Translations under genes and position numbers: made by a program
In this document: positions 10,624 through 21,547 of the stretch, one piece after another
Numbering within the stretch: position 1 is the first letter of the stretch
Layout of the letters: every line of letters starts with the position of its first letter
Assembly: GCF_002464935.1 (NCBI RefSeq)
Contig: NZ_NBYY01000015.1
Coordinates: 1-64,000 of the forward strand
Direction: 5' to 3'
Length of the DNA stretch: 64,000 nt
Source: Candidatus Enterovibrio escicola
GTDB taxonomy: Bacteria > Pseudomonadota > Gammaproteobacteria > Enterobacterales > Vibrionaceae
Notes under the pieces: generated by a model
Told to the model about the DNA's origin: nothing
The model's input: the letters and a program-made list of their open reading frames with translations, nothing else
Database searches by the model: none

Positions 10624-10979
10624 TTGCATGAGCTGGAGAATTTTCGTGTAGCTGACTAATTTAGGAAATTCGTTGTGAGTAGCGATAAACAAAGTGGATG
10701 TAATAAGTTTTAAAGTCTCCATACCTCGATTGATGGAAAGCTATCACTATCGTCATCACTTTGCTAACGGAGAGGAGAGAAGGCTTGTTTCTTTGTTTGA
10801 CACCGGAAGAAATTAGGTAGTTTTCCCATGCAGGGAGGAAAGTCTGGAAGAAGTTTTCGATATCGAGGAAAACAGCGTCTAAGTTATTCATGCCCAAGTC
10901 CTTATGCAGTTAATAGTTTTTTCAAACGCTCAGATCGAGATTTGGGCCTTTAGTTCATTTCTTATCTGCAGATCAGGTT
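10624..10979 (-). mobile_element. IS982 5' third, truncated
   Basis: Left tip at 10979, leader, and the transposase N-terminus starting at the ATG near 10891 (MNNLDAVFLDIENFFQTFLP). Frame breaks follow, and the copy stops at about 10624, where it joins the IS200 flank. Confidence 0.8.
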
Positions 10980-11269
10980 AGTTTAGTGACTTTAAAACGT
11001 ATTAGACGCAATTTATCTATAGGTAAATTTCATAATTTAATCCGAGATACTTATGATCTAGCGTAACAGTTATTATCTAAATTCAGGGGCATTTTATTCG
11101 GATACGAGTTTTACCCTGATCAATATATGGGAGTGATGATATAAAAGTGATACGAAAATCTGTTTACTTTGACAATTAGAATGCTGCAACTTCAAACGAG
11201 ATGGGTATACTGGCTGTTTAGCGGAAAACGAAGGGCGCTTCGTCACCATTATAAACATTAAGGATCCAA

Positions 11270-11947
11270 ATGCCGATCATTGATAGCACCTCGGACAAGT
11301 ACACCATCTTACTTGTTTCAGAGCCGAGCATGACGATCAATGCGTTGATTTCATGCCTAGATAAAAAAATAAAAGGCACCGTGGCATTGGTGAAAAAACA
11401 GGAAATTGGCGACAAGCTGGCAACCTCGTCAGGCTTAGTATTGGTAGACATAGGTGCGTTTGAGGTTGATGTCATAAGTTACTTTAAGCGAATCCTTGCA
11501 CCATTTAGTGAACAGCATATCTTCGCGCTATTTAATGCCCACGATCTCTCCGCCAAAGAACTGGCAAGTTGGCCATTTATCACAGGCGTATTTAGAAAAG
11601 AAGACGACCTTGAACACCTCTGTCATGGTATTGAGAAAATGCTATCTGGAGAATATTGGTTACCCCGTCAAAAGCTAGCAGAACTTATCCACTATTATCA
11701 AAAGAATAACAATAATGTGATTGATTACTCTAAACTCTATTTAACTAACCGAGAGCAGCAAATACTTCGGAAGCTCGTGACTAGTGCCTCCAATAACGAA
11801 ATTGCTGATAGTCTGTTCGTTTCTGCACACACGGTTAAATCTCACCTTTACAATATTTTCAAAAAAATTAATGTAAAAAATCGTGTCCAAGCCGTTTTTT
11901 GGGCAAAAAATAATCTTTCTGTTGTTGGACTCGATTACCAAGATTGA
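11270..11947 (+). CDS. LuxR-type transcriptional regulator, CsgD/VpsT-like
   Basis: 225 residues. Residues 10-120 look like a degenerate receiver domain (ILLVSEPSMTINAL, then GLVLVDIGAFE with Asp60). Residues 155-215 are a LuxR/GerE helix-turn-helix (LTNREQQILRKLV, NNEIADSLFVSAHTVKSHLY). A WLPR motif at residues 130-133 sits where VpsT has its c-di-GMP-binding W[FLM][TS]R; the Pro makes ligand binding uncertain. Such regulators control matrix, curli or polysaccharide genes. The start has a good AAGGA site five bases upstream. It is the only intact gene between 9476 and 14650, and an IS982 copy begins ten bases after its stop. Confidence 0.78.
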   Translation: MPIIDSTSDKYTILLVSEPSMTINALISCLDKKIKGTVALVKKQEIGDKLATSSGLVLVDIGAFEVDVISYFKRILAPFSEQHIFALFNAHDLSAKELASWPFITGVFRKEDDLEHLCHGIEKMLSGEYWLPRQKLAELIHYYQKNNNNVIDYSKLYLTNREQQILRKLVTSASNNEIADSLFVSAHTVKSHLYNIFKKINVKNRVQAVFWAKNNLSVVGLDYQD

Positions 11948-11956
11948 TAATTATTT

Positions 11957-12933
11957 AACCTGAGTTGCAGATAAGAAATGAACTAAATGCCCAAATCTCG
12001 ATCTGAGCGTTTGAAAAAACTATTAACTGCATAAGGACTTGGGCATGAATAACTTAGACGCTGTTTTCCTCGATATCGAAGACTTCTTCCAGACTTTCCT
12101 CCCTGCATGGGAGGACTACCTAATTTCTTCCGGTGTCAAACAAAGAAACAAGCCTTCTCTCCTCTCCGTTAGCAAAGTGATGACGATAGTGATAGCTTTC
12201 CATCAATCGATGGTATGGAGACTTAAAAACCTATTACATCCACTTTATTTGTCGCTACCTCACCAACGAATTTCCTGAATTAGTTAGCTACACGAGGATG
12301 CTCAAACTCATGCAAGGTGTTCTAGTTTCGCTTTGCTCTTACCTCATTTACCGTCAGGTAAGGTTGACAGGGATTGCTTTCGTTGATTCGTCCAAGCTAC
12401 AGGTTTGTCACAACCTACGAATTCTCAGATATTAGGTTTTTAAAGGCATGGCGAAGCCAGAAAAAGGAACGATATGGTTGTTCTACGGTTTCAAATTACA
12501 CCTTATTATCAATGACCAAGGTGGCATTATCTCGATCAAAGTGACGACAGCTAATGTGGATGATAGAAAGCCTGTATCTGAAATGGCTGACGAGATTTTG
12601 GGGTGTTTATACGGAGATAAAGGTTATATCTCTGGTCCATTGGAGCGGGAAGTGGCAGACAAGGGAGTGACACTCATAACGGGTGTGAAAAAGATATGAA
12701 ACCTAAAGTGGTGAAACTTTGGGATCGCCTGATGTTTTGGAAACGATTTATTATTGAAACCGTTTTTAATCAACTAAAAAACATATCCCAAATCAAGCAT
12801 TCTCGGCACTGTAGTTGTATCAATTTTATAGGCAACTTACTAGAGGGGCTTATAGTGTATTCATTTCAACCAAAGAAGAAAAACATCAAGATGACTAGGT
12901 TTGATAAGAAAGCTCTTATGCAGATCTGAGGTT
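11957..12933 (+). pseudogene. IS982-family element, 977 bp, frameshifted transposase
   Basis: The best-preserved IS982 copy. Ends are AACCTGAGTTGCAGATAAG and the complement-matched CTTATGCAGATCTGAGGTT. The transposase starts at ATG 12045 (MNNLDAVFLDIEDFFQTFLP) and continues in three frames: N-terminal part to about 12278, GTIWLFYGFKLHLIINDQ to GCLYGDKGYISGPLERE (12448-12699), and the C-terminal RLMFWKRFIIETVFNQLKN (12696-12929). The second and third carry the IS982 DDE core. At least two frameshifts inactivate it. Confidence 0.88.
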
Positions 12934-13030
12934 AAATTATTCATGCCCAAGTCCTTATGCAGTCAATATTTTTTTTAAAACGATCAGATCAAGACTTGGC
13001 ATTTAGTCCCTCTATTACGTTTAGCTTAGT
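12934..13030 (-). mobile_element. IS982 left-end fragment
   Basis: The leader block (ATGCCCAAGTCCTTATGCAG and the GACTTGGCATTTAGT arm) in reverse orientation, directly abutting the previous IS982 copy. The terminal tip has decayed. Confidence 0.65.
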
Positions 13031-13259
13031 TTATGTACTGATAGCAGGTCTGTTACACTCCACTATTATTCGTATTATGTCAGGTGTCGAACCGTGTTAA
13101 TTACAACACTGCTTTATCAGCTGGATGAGTTTTGTTTCCAAAACACTTGATTATCAAGTTATTAGAATAGATGGAAAAACGCTTCGTCGTTTCTATACCA
13201 AAACAATTTGAATATGTTTGATTTGAAAGGTAAGCAGAGTATCCAGTTCAAGGAAAATC

Positions 13260-13699
13260 CTTATAGGAATAATCTGTCATGCATTTCATAGAATACTCTT
13301 TGTGTAGAAGAGTATTCTTTTGTATGGTGATAATTATAACTATCGTTGACGTTCAATATAGTTTTTACCCGCACACAAGAACGGTTAAAAAGCATGGTGG
13401 AGGTCGTGGGGACGTCACCGCTATCCTTGCCAGTCATGTTATCGAACCTTCCAGCGTCAATATACATGCACAACTTATAAGACTGAGATAAAAGAGAAAA
13501 TTATTGAATTTACTATGTACAATACGGGTATCCGTAATTCATATCGAGTGCTACACATCAGCATTAATGCGGTTATCCGCGTTTTAGAAACCGGACATCC
13601 CGCTGTATAACCATATTTCCTCTTGATGTACAGGAAGTAGTGCTTATCTGCAATATAGATGAGCAATCGTTTTTCGTCGGTAACAACAATAATCATCTA
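13260..13699 (+). pseudogene. IS1-family remnant, 5' half (insA)
   Basis: Broken frames match InsA: the region after 13500 encodes RVLHISINAVIRVL-like residues and the segment ending near 13680 encodes VLICN-DEQSFFVGNN, as in other IS1 copies here. A perfect 10-bp hairpin (GAATACTCTT with AAGAGTATTC, 13291-13317) precedes the reading frame. The element is interrupted by an IS5 fragment and resumes at about 14290. Confidence 0.65.
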
Positions 13700-14285
13700 G
13701 ATATGATATGCTTAGGAGCTTGGATTGAAACGGCATTGAGGGTGAAAGGTATTTTAATCTCCCCCTTCGTGGATTAGAATGCTTTCTAAATTCGGTTTTT
13801 ACGTTGATGAATGTTCCACAGAAATCACCTACATACACTTGCATTAGTAATGCGATCAAAAGCCGTGGAAGTTAAGTACCGTTTGCCAAGTCGAAGAGCT
13901 CTCACCACGCACTCAAGAATAAAAGAATAACGCCCAATATTCCACTTCGAAGTAACGCGGAGTACTGGGAGGAAGGGCATCCTAGAAAGTAAGTTGTAAA
14001 AACGTTAAAAGAGGACAAACAGTAGGGGTGGAAAGGATAGGGTTTATCATAAACTCTCATTAGCAGAGATAGTAATATTTCGCTATAAACGGTTGCTCAG
14101 CCCTAAACTCACTCTTCGTGATTACAATGCTCTAGTTGGTGAAACGTTGGCAAATATGGCAGCAATCAACGAAGTTATAAGAGTCAGTATTCCTGTTCGA
14201 CAGCAAATAAATTAAAATTTTAGAGAAAACTGGGAGCAGGGCATCATAAGCCTTCTTTAAGCAACAGCGCCTTTTCGAAGGGTAT
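13700..14285 (+). pseudogene. IS5-family remnant nested in IS1
   Basis: Pieces of the IS5-type transposase in forward order: around 13740 LRVKGILISPFVD-like, around 13915 the SIPLRSNAEYWEEGHPRK segment, and around 14090 the LLSPKLTLRDYNALVGETLA segment. Several internal deletions. It splits an IS1 copy, so it arrived later. Confidence 0.75.
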
Positions 14286-14510
14286 TCTATTATTCTATTT
14301 CTTCCCGAGAACAAACACATTGTTGGCAAGCTCCATACTCAACATATTAGGAGGGAGGATTTGACCCTCCATCCACGCTTGTAACGGATTAATCTAAAAA
14401 CTACTGGATACTCAAAATCAACCAAAATATACGACGAAGTGATCGGGATATTCTTTGAACGTGAGTATTGCCTTTAGAACATAATCAACTTATTGAATTC
14501 ATGATAATGA
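14286..14510 (+). pseudogene. IS1-family remnant, 3' half (insB)
   Basis: Encodes frameshifted residues matching the InsB C-terminus: a cysteine-free ENKHIVGKLHTQ-like stretch, then DLTLHPRL, and finally KIYDEVIGIFFEREYCL near 14430-14475. Continues the copy that starts at 13260. Confidence 0.65.
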
Positions 14511-14514
14511 ATCA

Positions 14515-14636
14515 TCGATATCAGTAAAAAATCATCTAAATTAGCATACCAAAGTCTTTATACGACAGAGGATTTGATTTAAACGCTCAGGTCAAGAATT
14601 GAGCCGTTAGGTCATTACTTATGCGCAACTCAGGTT
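14515..14636 (-). mobile_element. IS982 left-end fragment downstream of hflC
   Basis: Reverse-oriented leader and left tip (complement of AACCTGAGTTGCGCATAAG) ending 14 bases from the hflC stop codon. Confidence 0.7.
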
Positions 14637-14650
14637 AATTAGTATAAACC

Positions 14651-15538
14651 TTATTGAATTATAGCATTTGGCTGTTTCATGTATTGAAAGAACTCACTAT
14701 TCGGATCGAGCACCAGAATATCACCTTTGTTGTTAAAACTATTTTCATAGGCTTTCAAGGAGCGAAGAAATTTATAAAATTCAGGATCCTTAGTGAAAGA
14801 GTCTGCATAAATCTTCGCCACGGTTGCATCCGCTTCTCCTCGGGTTACACGTGCTGTCCTCTCAGCTTCTGCCAACAATGTAGCTACTTCAAGTTCTGCT
14901 TGAGCACGAATAACTTCTGCTTTCTCACGACCTTGAGAACGGTGACGACGTGCTACAGTTTCACGTTCTGCACGCATACGCGCGTAGATAGATTCGCTAA
15001 TTTCTTCGGGTAAATTAATCTTCTTAATCCGAAGATCTATCACCTCTATACCGAGATCATCAGCACTTTCTCGTACTTCCTTCAGTACATCGGCCATCAC
15101 CTGCTCACGTTCTTCAGATACAATTTGTTTAATCGTCTTCGAACCAATTTCAGCACGCAGTCCATCAGCTACCTTTCTTTGCAATAACGCCTCTGCCGTC
15201 AACCGATTACCACCACCGGTAGATAGATAATATTGACCGAAGTTTTTAATACGCCATTTTACATAAGAATCGATAATCACATCTTTTTTCTCTGACGTCA
15301 CGAAACGATCCGATTGATCATCCATAGTTTGGATTCTCGAATCTAATTTTTCTACACGGTCAAACAGCGGAACCTTAAACTGTAAGCCAGGCTCATAAAT
15401 ATGGGTCTGATTATCATCAGTTTTTAATATTCGACCAAAACGAATAACCATGCTCTTCTCCCCTTCCTTAATCACGAAGACTGACATCAGTCCAATAAAA
15501 GTAGTAAGGATAATGAGAGGAATTAATAAATTACGCAT
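14651..15538 (-). CDS. hflC: HflC, FtsH protease modulator subunit
   Basis: 295 residues. An N-terminal membrane anchor (residues 4-24, LLIPLIILTTFIGLMSVFVI) is followed by an SPFH/band-7 domain and a coiled coil rich in Arg and Glu (residues 185-235). HflC and HflK form a large periplasmic ring that surrounds FtsH and restrains its proteolysis. It is shorter than E. coli HflC (334) because of a missing mid-domain insertion; no frame break is visible. The gene follows hflK by two bases, so the two are co-transcribed. IS982 debris begins just after the stop. Confidence 0.93.
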   Translation of the reverse strand: MRNLLIPLIILTTFIGLMSVFVIKEGEKSMVIRFGRILKTDDNQTHIYEPGLQFKVPLFDRVEKLDSRIQTMDDQSDRFVTSEKKDVIIDSYVKWRIKNFGQYYLSTGGGNRLTAEALLQRKVADGLRAEIGSKTIKQIVSEEREQVMADVLKEVRESADDLGIEVIDLRIKKINLPEEISESIYARMRAERETVARRHRSQGREKAEVIRAQAELEVATLLAEAERTARVTRGEADATVAKIYADSFTKDPEFYKFLRSLKAYENSFNNKGDILVLDPNSEFFQYMKQPNAIIQ

Positions 15539-15540
15539 AA

Positions 15541-16701
15541 TTAATATCTCCCAGGGCGTGATGTTGATTGACGTGGTGTGGACGTACCTGGAGCTACTGT
15601 CGTATTTTCCAGCGTCAGGCCATAGTCCGGAGCACTAATTTCACCAGAATAACGTTTTTGAGGTGTTTGAGGTGTTTGATTCATCAACTTATCCAAAGGT
15701 AAGTACAGTAAGTTATTTCCACCTTCCTGAGAGTCGATCAACACTTTACTCGTACGGGAAAACACGTTTTCCATCGTTTCAAGATAGAGACGAGCTCGTG
15801 TCACTTTTGGGGCAGCTAAATACTCAGGCAGCAACTTGTCAAACTGCGCAACGTCACCTTGTGCTCCATTAACCGTTTTCTCATGGTAGCCGAGTGCTTC
15901 TTTTTTTAAACGTTCAGAACGACCTTTTGCCTTTGGTAAAACGTCGTTACGATACGCCTCTGCCTCACGAGTAAAACGCTCTTCATCTTCTCGCGCTGCA
16001 ATAGCGTCATCAAAAGCATCTTTCACCTGTTCAGGTGGACGCGCGGTATCGAAATTCACATCCACAACTAAAAGGCCCATGTTATAACGATCAGTAATCC
16101 GGTTGATTTCCACCTGAGTACGCTCACGGATTTGTTGACGCCCCGTGGTTAGGATTTCATCCATCACCGCATCACCAACCACCGCACGCAATGCTGAATC
16201 AGTCGCCTGACGTAAACTATCATCAGCATTTGTCACTGAATACAGATATTTCTGTGGATCAGCAACACGGTACTGCACATCCATTTCGATGCGAACAACA
16301 TTCTCGTCTTTGGTCAGCATATCACCTGAACCCCTCAGCGATCGAATCGCTTCAACATTGACAGTTGTAACTGTATCAATGAAGTTTGGTTTCCAATTTA
16401 ACCCTGGAGGTACAATATGACTATACTTGCCGAAACGCAGAACCACACCACGCTCCGCTTCACCGATGGTATAGAAGCCTGATACACCCCAAATGATCAT
16501 ACCTACAACAACGATTACACCTATTCCCGCAATATTGCCACCACCAATGGACGGCATCTTACCCCCAAACAGACCACTCAGTTTATGAGTCAGTTTACTA
16601 AACACTTCATCGAGGTCAGGTGGGCCTTGGTTTCGACCTCCCCGTTTACCCCACGGTTCTTTATCCTGACCGCCATTGCTTCCTGGTTCATTCCACGCCA
16701 T
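15541..16701 (-). CDS. hflK: HflK, FtsH protease modulator subunit
   Basis: 386 residues. A Gly-rich, hydrophilic N-terminus (AWNEPGSNGGQDKEPWGKRG) precedes one membrane helix (residues 60-80, IAGIGVIVVVGMIIWG) and the SPFH domain with GEAERGVVLRFGKYSHIVPP. The tail is Thr/Pro/Ser-rich, as usual. HflK pairs with HflC in the FtsH-HflKC complex of the inner membrane. It is downstream of hflX and precedes hflC in the standard order, and it is intact. Confidence 0.94.
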   Translation of the reverse strand: MAWNEPGSNGGQDKEPWGKRGGRNQGPPDLDEVFSKLTHKLSGLFGGKMPSIGGGNIAGIGVIVVVGMIIWGVSGFYTIGEAERGVVLRFGKYSHIVPPGLNWKPNFIDTVTTVNVEAIRSLRGSGDMLTKDENVVRIEMDVQYRVADPQKYLYSVTNADDSLRQATDSALRAVVGDAVMDEILTTGRQQIRERTQVEINRITDRYNMGLLVVDVNFDTARPPEQVKDAFDDAIAAREDEERFTREAEAYRNDVLPKAKGRSERLKKEALGYHEKTVNGAQGDVAQFDKLLPEYLAAPKVTRARLYLETMENVFSRTSKVLIDSQEGGNNLLYLPLDKLMNQTPQTPQKRYSGEISAPDYGLTLENTTVAPGTSTPRQSTSRPGRY

Positions 16702-16742
16702 TATAACACTCCATCAATATGATATGACGATAGTCTCTTGCC

Positions 16743-18050
16743 TTAGATTGTAACATTCCATTCACTGACAATAAAGTCACCAAATTTACTGCCTTCCCGT
16801 TTTTTTAATCTCATCCAATCGATCTGAGTTAACCGAACATCTATCAGCAAATATCCGTCTGATTCGTATTCTTCATGTAAAATACATCTTAACCGACATA
16901 ATTTACTGTACATTCTACCAATCTCTGTGGGAGGAATACGTAGGCGATAGTTTACCATAGTACCAACCAACCTTTCAGTCATTGCTTCGAAAAGAAGATC
17001 TATACCTTGATCTGCAAGTACTGATACCCAAACAATACTAGGAACGCCTTCCCCATTACGTTCAATATGGGGACTAGCTTTTTCCACACAATCAATCTTA
17101 TTCATCACCAACAAGGTCGGCACTTCATGAGCTTCAATTTCTTCCAAAACCACATTAACAGCGTCAATATTTTCTTGAAAACGATCATCACTTGCATCAA
17201 TCACATGAAGCAGTAATGTTGCTTCTTGTGTTTCTTTCAGAGTTGCCTTGAAGGCCGCGACCAGATCGTGTGGCAAATGACGAATAAACCCGACCGTATC
17301 AGCCAAGATAGTGTCGCCAACATCAACCACTTGAATCTTGCGTAAAGTCGGGTCTAATGTCGCAAATAACTGCCCTGAAGTATAAACACCTGCCCCTGTG
17401 ATACGATTGAACAACGTTGACTTACCAGCATTAGTATATCCCACAAGTGATACTGTAGGTACTTCTGCTCGGATTCTTGCTCGTCGACCTTGCTCACGTT
17501 GTTTAGCGACTTTATCAAGCCTCCGCAAAATCCTTTTTACGCGTTCACGCAGCAAACGACGGTCGGTTTCAAGCTGACTTTCACCGGGACCTCGTAAACC
17601 AATGCCACCTTTCTGACGTTCAAGATGCGTCCACCCTCGGATTAATCTGGTTGCGATATGACGCAGCTGTGCAAGTTCAACTTGCAACTTACCTTCGTAT
17701 GTTCGCGCTCGATGTGCAAAAATATCCAAGATCAACCCTGTGCGATCAAGTACACTGCACTGAAACAAACGCTCCAGATTACGTTCCTGTGAAGGTGATA
17801 ATGTATGGTCAAATATAACGATATCAGCCCCAGCAATTCGCACTATATCAGAAATTTCAAAGGCTTTACCTTCACCAACAAAGTATTTTGGATGCGGGGA
17901 TTGACGCCTACCTGTAACCATTTGCACCTTACACATCCCCGCTGAGGATACTAGACTTTCAAACTCACTGAAATCTTCCCATCCGCCATTTTTGGTGAAA
18001 TCAATATGAACTAAAACTGCCTGTTCACCGGCTTTGTAGAGGTCAAACAA
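16743..18050 (-). CDS. hflX: Ribosome-splitting GTPase HflX
   Basis: 435 residues, typical length. The N-terminal HflX domain includes HPKYFVGEGKAFEI and FDHTLSPSQERNLERLF, then GPGESQLETDRRLLR. The GTPase domain shows G1 GYTNAGKSTLFN, G3 DTVGFIRHLPHDLV and G4 NKID. HflX dissociates stalled 70S ribosomes under stress and is co-transcribed with hfq, which ends 27 bases upstream. Intact. Confidence 0.95.
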   Translation of the reverse strand: MFDLYKAGEQAVLVHIDFTKNGGWEDFSEFESLVSSAGMCKVQMVTGRRQSPHPKYFVGEGKAFEISDIVRIAGADIVIFDHTLSPSQERNLERLFQCSVLDRTGLILDIFAHRARTYEGKLQVELAQLRHIATRLIRGWTHLERQKGGIGLRGPGESQLETDRRLLRERVKRILRRLDKVAKQREQGRRARIRAEVPTVSLVGYTNAGKSTLFNRITGAGVYTSGQLFATLDPTLRKIQVVDVGDTILADTVGFIRHLPHDLVAAFKATLKETQEATLLLHVIDASDDRFQENIDAVNVVLEEIEAHEVPTLLVMNKIDCVEKASPHIERNGEGVPSIVWVSVLADQGIDLLFEAMTERLVGTMVNYRLRIPPTEIGRMYSKLCRLRCILHEEYESDGYLLIDVRLTQIDWMRLKKREGSKFGDFIVSEWNVTI

Positions 18051-18076
18051 TCAAAAAACTCCTTGCCAAAAGATTT

Positions 18077-18358
<282 letters not shown>

Positions 18359-18443
18359 TTATTTTAGATAGAGTTGTCTTTTTCAACAAAAAGATCAACG
18401 ACATCACCTACAACAATCTGAGTATACTCCGATCTATCTGAGA

Positions 18444-19370
18444 TTAGGTTAAACACTTTTCGACTATTTGTAACGATAATGAAGTGTTGTCGCTATCAAG
18501 CCATGTCAAGTTGTCCCAACTTTTCAACCAAGTAATCTGACGCTTGGCTAACTGACGAGTAGCACACACTCCACGATAAATTGCATCATCAAGTGAACAG
18601 TTACCAGACAAATAATCCCATATCTGACGATAACCCACGCATCGGATAGATGGCAGATCTGGATTTAGATCCCCACGGCCACATAGCATACTTACTTCCT
18701 CCTCGAAGCCTGCTTCCATCATTGCCTGAAAACGAAGCTCAATCCTGCGATGTAACTCACTCCTTTCTCTAGGTGCTATTGCAAACTGGTAAACCTCGTA
18801 TAATAATGGGTTGTTTGTGATTTTAGTTAACTCTGTAAGAGTTTTACCCGAAACACGAAAAACTTCCAGTGCTCTAGACAAACGTTGCGGATCATTCGGA
18901 TGAATTCTTACCCCAGAGATAGGATCAATCTCGCACAGTTTTCTGTGAAGCACTTGCCATCCATATACTGAAGCTTCCTGCGCAATTTGCTCTCTAATAA
19001 CAGTATTTGTAGCAGGCAAAGGTGATAAACCTTTCAATAAGGCTTTGAAGTAAAGCATTGTACCACCAACCAAAAGAGGAATTCTCCCTCTGGAGACAGT
19101 TTCCGTCATAGTTCTCAGGGCATCTTGACGAAAATTTGCGACGGAATAAGCCTCAGAAGGATCACGAATATCAATCAAGTAATGAGGTGAAAATGCCAGT
19201 TCTTCCGCAGTTGGTTTCGAGGTTCCTATGTCCATACCACGATAAATAAGCCCACTATCAACACTAATAATGTCTACTGGAAACTGTTGCTTCAGTGCGA
19301 TCGCTAGGTCGGTCTTTCCCGATGCCGTTGGCCCCATTAGGAAAATCGCTTTAGGCTTCCCGTTAATCAT
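18444..19370 (-). CDS. miaA: tRNA dimethylallyltransferase MiaA
   Basis: 308 residues, normal length. The P-loop [17 protein letters not shown], the [17 protein letters not shown] segment, and [14 protein letters not shown] are all present. The enzyme adds a dimethylallyl group to N6 of A37 in tRNAs reading UNN codons. The start overlaps the mutL stop by eight bases, so the two are translationally coupled. It lies 98 bases upstream of hfq, whose promoters are often inside miaA. Confidence 0.95.
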   Translation of the reverse strand: MINGKPKAIFLMGPTASGKTDLAIALKQQFPVDIISVDSGLIYRGMDIGTSKPTAEELAFSPHYLIDIRDPSEAYSVANFRQDALRTMTETVSRGRIPLLVGGTMLYFKALLKGLSPLPATNTVIREQIAQEASVYGWQVLHRKLCEIDPISGVRIHPNDPQRLSRALEVFRVSGKTLTELTKITNNPLLYEVYQFAIAPRERSELHRRIELRFQAMMEAGFEEEVSMLCGRGDLNPDLPSIRCVGYRQIWDYLSGNCSLDDAIYRGVCATRQLAKRQITWLKSWDNLTWLDSDNTSLSLQIVEKCLT

Positions 19371-21372
19371 ATAAAAATGCTTCTATTGCTGCTGCCACAT
19401 CAACTGGACGCACCAACCTAGAATAATATTCCGCCAGTTTTCCCTGCCAGCAATACTCAAGTTCAGTGACCAATGTAACTGCCTGAGAAAATCCATACTT
19501 ACCACTCTTTTTCGTTGCCTTATCTGCCAACCATATAGCCATGTCATCGGAAGGAAGTTGTATTTCTTTGTCTGCTTGCAGCGACAAGAAATACAATAAT
19601 TGAGAAATAAAATGCTGCAAATTGTGCTGACGAAACGGTTGGCACACTGCCATGACCATAATATGGTTAGATGATTTCTTTCGCAAAACAATGCCAAATT
19701 GTCGCAATAAAGTGTCATATTTTTCAAACAATTTAATTTCTTGAATAGACGCTGGGATGGTTTGTGGAATTAGTAAAGGTTGTGCTTTTAGACCTTGTGG
19801 ATGTAGTCTTAAATGTAACTGACCGAACGTAAGCAGATAATTAGCAACATCTAAATCTAGCAGTGCTATACCCTCGGTACGTTGCACTAACAAATAATGA
19901 GATGCAATGATCGTTAATGCCTTTCCAAGGCTGTTATACTCATCCCCAACAGGCATGGCCGACATTACAGTTGATGCTTCTACCACGCAATGATCTGCCT
20001 GCTTATCAGGGTTTATTATCAATTCTGAATAAGCAAGTTGCATGGCTTTCGCCGGTGAGGGTGAGGTTGAATAAAAAGTATTAGATGGATACTGGTAAGT
20101 AAAGCTAGACCTCGGACAATAATACGAACTTTCGTCTTGCCTAAGACATACCATTGCCTCATTAGAAGAATAGGATGCTTCCATTTTCCGAAACGTTGTC
20201 GATCGACAGCGTTCATTATTATTCGCCAATGCCAATTGTGCGCCTGATAAATTTAATACGCTTGACGACTGTAATGAGTATTCCTTTAAAAGAGGCTGTT
20301 TATCTTCATCAGCACCCTCGAAATGTTTAATGTCCTGTTCATCTTTACTACCTAAAGAAGACGGATCAGATGCCATAATTTGTTGTAACGCATCAGACAC
20401 CGCTTGATAAATAAAGTCATGAACTAAACGACTTTGATGGAAACGTACTTCATGTTTAGTAGGGTGCACATTAACGTCGACTTGGTGAGGATCGATATCG
20501 ATATAAAGCACATAAGCTACAAATTGACCGAGTTTTAACATGCTTTCGTATCCCTGACGAATCGCATGGTTTATCAATTTATCCTTCACCATTCGTTGAT
20601 TGACAAAACAGTACTGAATATCGTTTTGTACTCTAGCACCTTCCGGCAGACAAATCCAACCATGAAACGACAAATTGAGATGTTCGAGGCTTACCTGTAC
20701 TGAAGTCTTGATAAACTTAGATCCACACACTACTGCAAGTCGTCGCTTCCGATGTACATCATTCGATGCCGCACGGTATTGGCGTATAATAATACCATTA
20801 TGACGCAGCGTAACGGCGACATCAAATCGACTCAATACAATACGTTTCAATAATTCAGTGATATGACTAAATTCGGTTTTATCGGTGCGAAGGAATTTAC
20901 GTCTTGCCGGTGTGTTGAAGAACAGATCCACCACTTCTACCGTCGTACCAACAGGATGTGCTGCTGGCTTCACCTGCACCGACATATTTCGCCCTTCGGC
21001 ATACGCGCTCCACGCTTCTGCCTGCATTTCGGTACGAGAGGTCAAGGTCAAACGCGATACCGAACTGATACTCGCAAGCGCCTCGCCTCGAAAACCAAGG
21101 CTGGTAATGGCTTCAAGATCGTCAAGACAATAAATTTTGGAGGTGGCATGGCGACTTAATGCTAGTTCAAGCTCACCTTTTTTGATACCACAGCCGTTAT
21201 CTCGAATACGGATAAGTTTTCTACCACCCTTTTCAATATCAACTTCAATCCTGGTTGCACATGCATCAATACTGTTTTCCACCAACTCTTTAACTACTGA
21301 AGCTGGGCGTTCAACCACTTCACCCGCAGCAATTTGGTTGGCTAACCGTGTCGATAAAATCCGAATGGCCAT
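19363..21372 (-). CDS. mutL: DNA mismatch repair protein MutL
   Basis: 669 residues, slightly longer than E. coli MutL (615), with the extra length in the central linker (residues 335-460). The N-terminal GHKL ATPase has [13 protein letters not shown], the DNGCGI motif and [13 protein letters not shown]. The C-terminal dimerisation domain ends [20 protein letters not shown]. No frame damage. MutL links MutS to MutH in methyl-directed repair. In related bacteria amiB lies directly upstream; here about 3.6 kb of IS DNA separates them, so mutL-miaA-hfq probably relies on a promoter other than that of tsaE-amiB. Confidence 0.95.
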   Translation of the reverse strand: MAIRILSTRLANQIAAGEVVERPASVVKELVENSIDACATRIEVDIEKGGRKLIRIRDNGCGIKKGELELALSRHATSKIYCLDDLEAITSLGFRGEALASISSVSRLTLTSRTEMQAEAWSAYAEGRNMSVQVKPAAHPVGTTVEVVDLFFNTPARRKFLRTDKTEFSHITELLKRIVLSRFDVAVTLRHNGIIIRQYRAASNDVHRKRRLAVVCGSKFIKTSVQVSLEHLNLSFHGWICLPEGARVQNDIQYCFVNQRMVKDKLINHAIRQGYESMLKLGQFVAYVLYIDIDPHQVDVNVHPTKHEVRFHQSRLVHDFIYQAVSDALQQIMASDPSSLGSKDEQDIKHFEGADEDKQPLLKEYSLQSSSVLNLSGAQLALANNNERCRSTTFRKMEASYSSNEAMVCLRQDESSYYCPRSSFTYQYPSNTFYSTSPSPAKAMQLAYSELIINPDKQADHCVVEASTVMSAMPVGDEYNSLGKALTIIASHYLLVQRTEGIALLDLDVANYLLTFGQLHLRLHPQGLKAQPLLIPQTIPASIQEIKLFEKYDTLLRQFGIVLRKKSSNHIMVMAVCQPFRQHNLQHFISQLLYFLSLQADKEIQLPSDDMAIWLADKATKKSGKYGFSQAVTLVTELEYCWQGKLAEYYSRLVRPVDVAAAIEAFLYD

Positions 21373-21547
21373 TGGTTAACTCCTAAGCCTGTATTTGATA
21401 TGTTTATTGTGATCTAAGTATAATGCTCACACTCAATGAAGATTCCTACCACCTTATCGTGCATTTCCGCCTATCTTAAATGTTCGATAGATGTTCTGAT
21501 TGACTTGTTTTAAACAGGTACGAGAAATAAAAATTTTCTCACTCAAC

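Noticed and set aside
10459-10659. 66-codon frame after the tnpA relic
   Set aside because: Its end is antisense IS982 sequence and its start lies in IS200 flank; I see no family or ribosome site.
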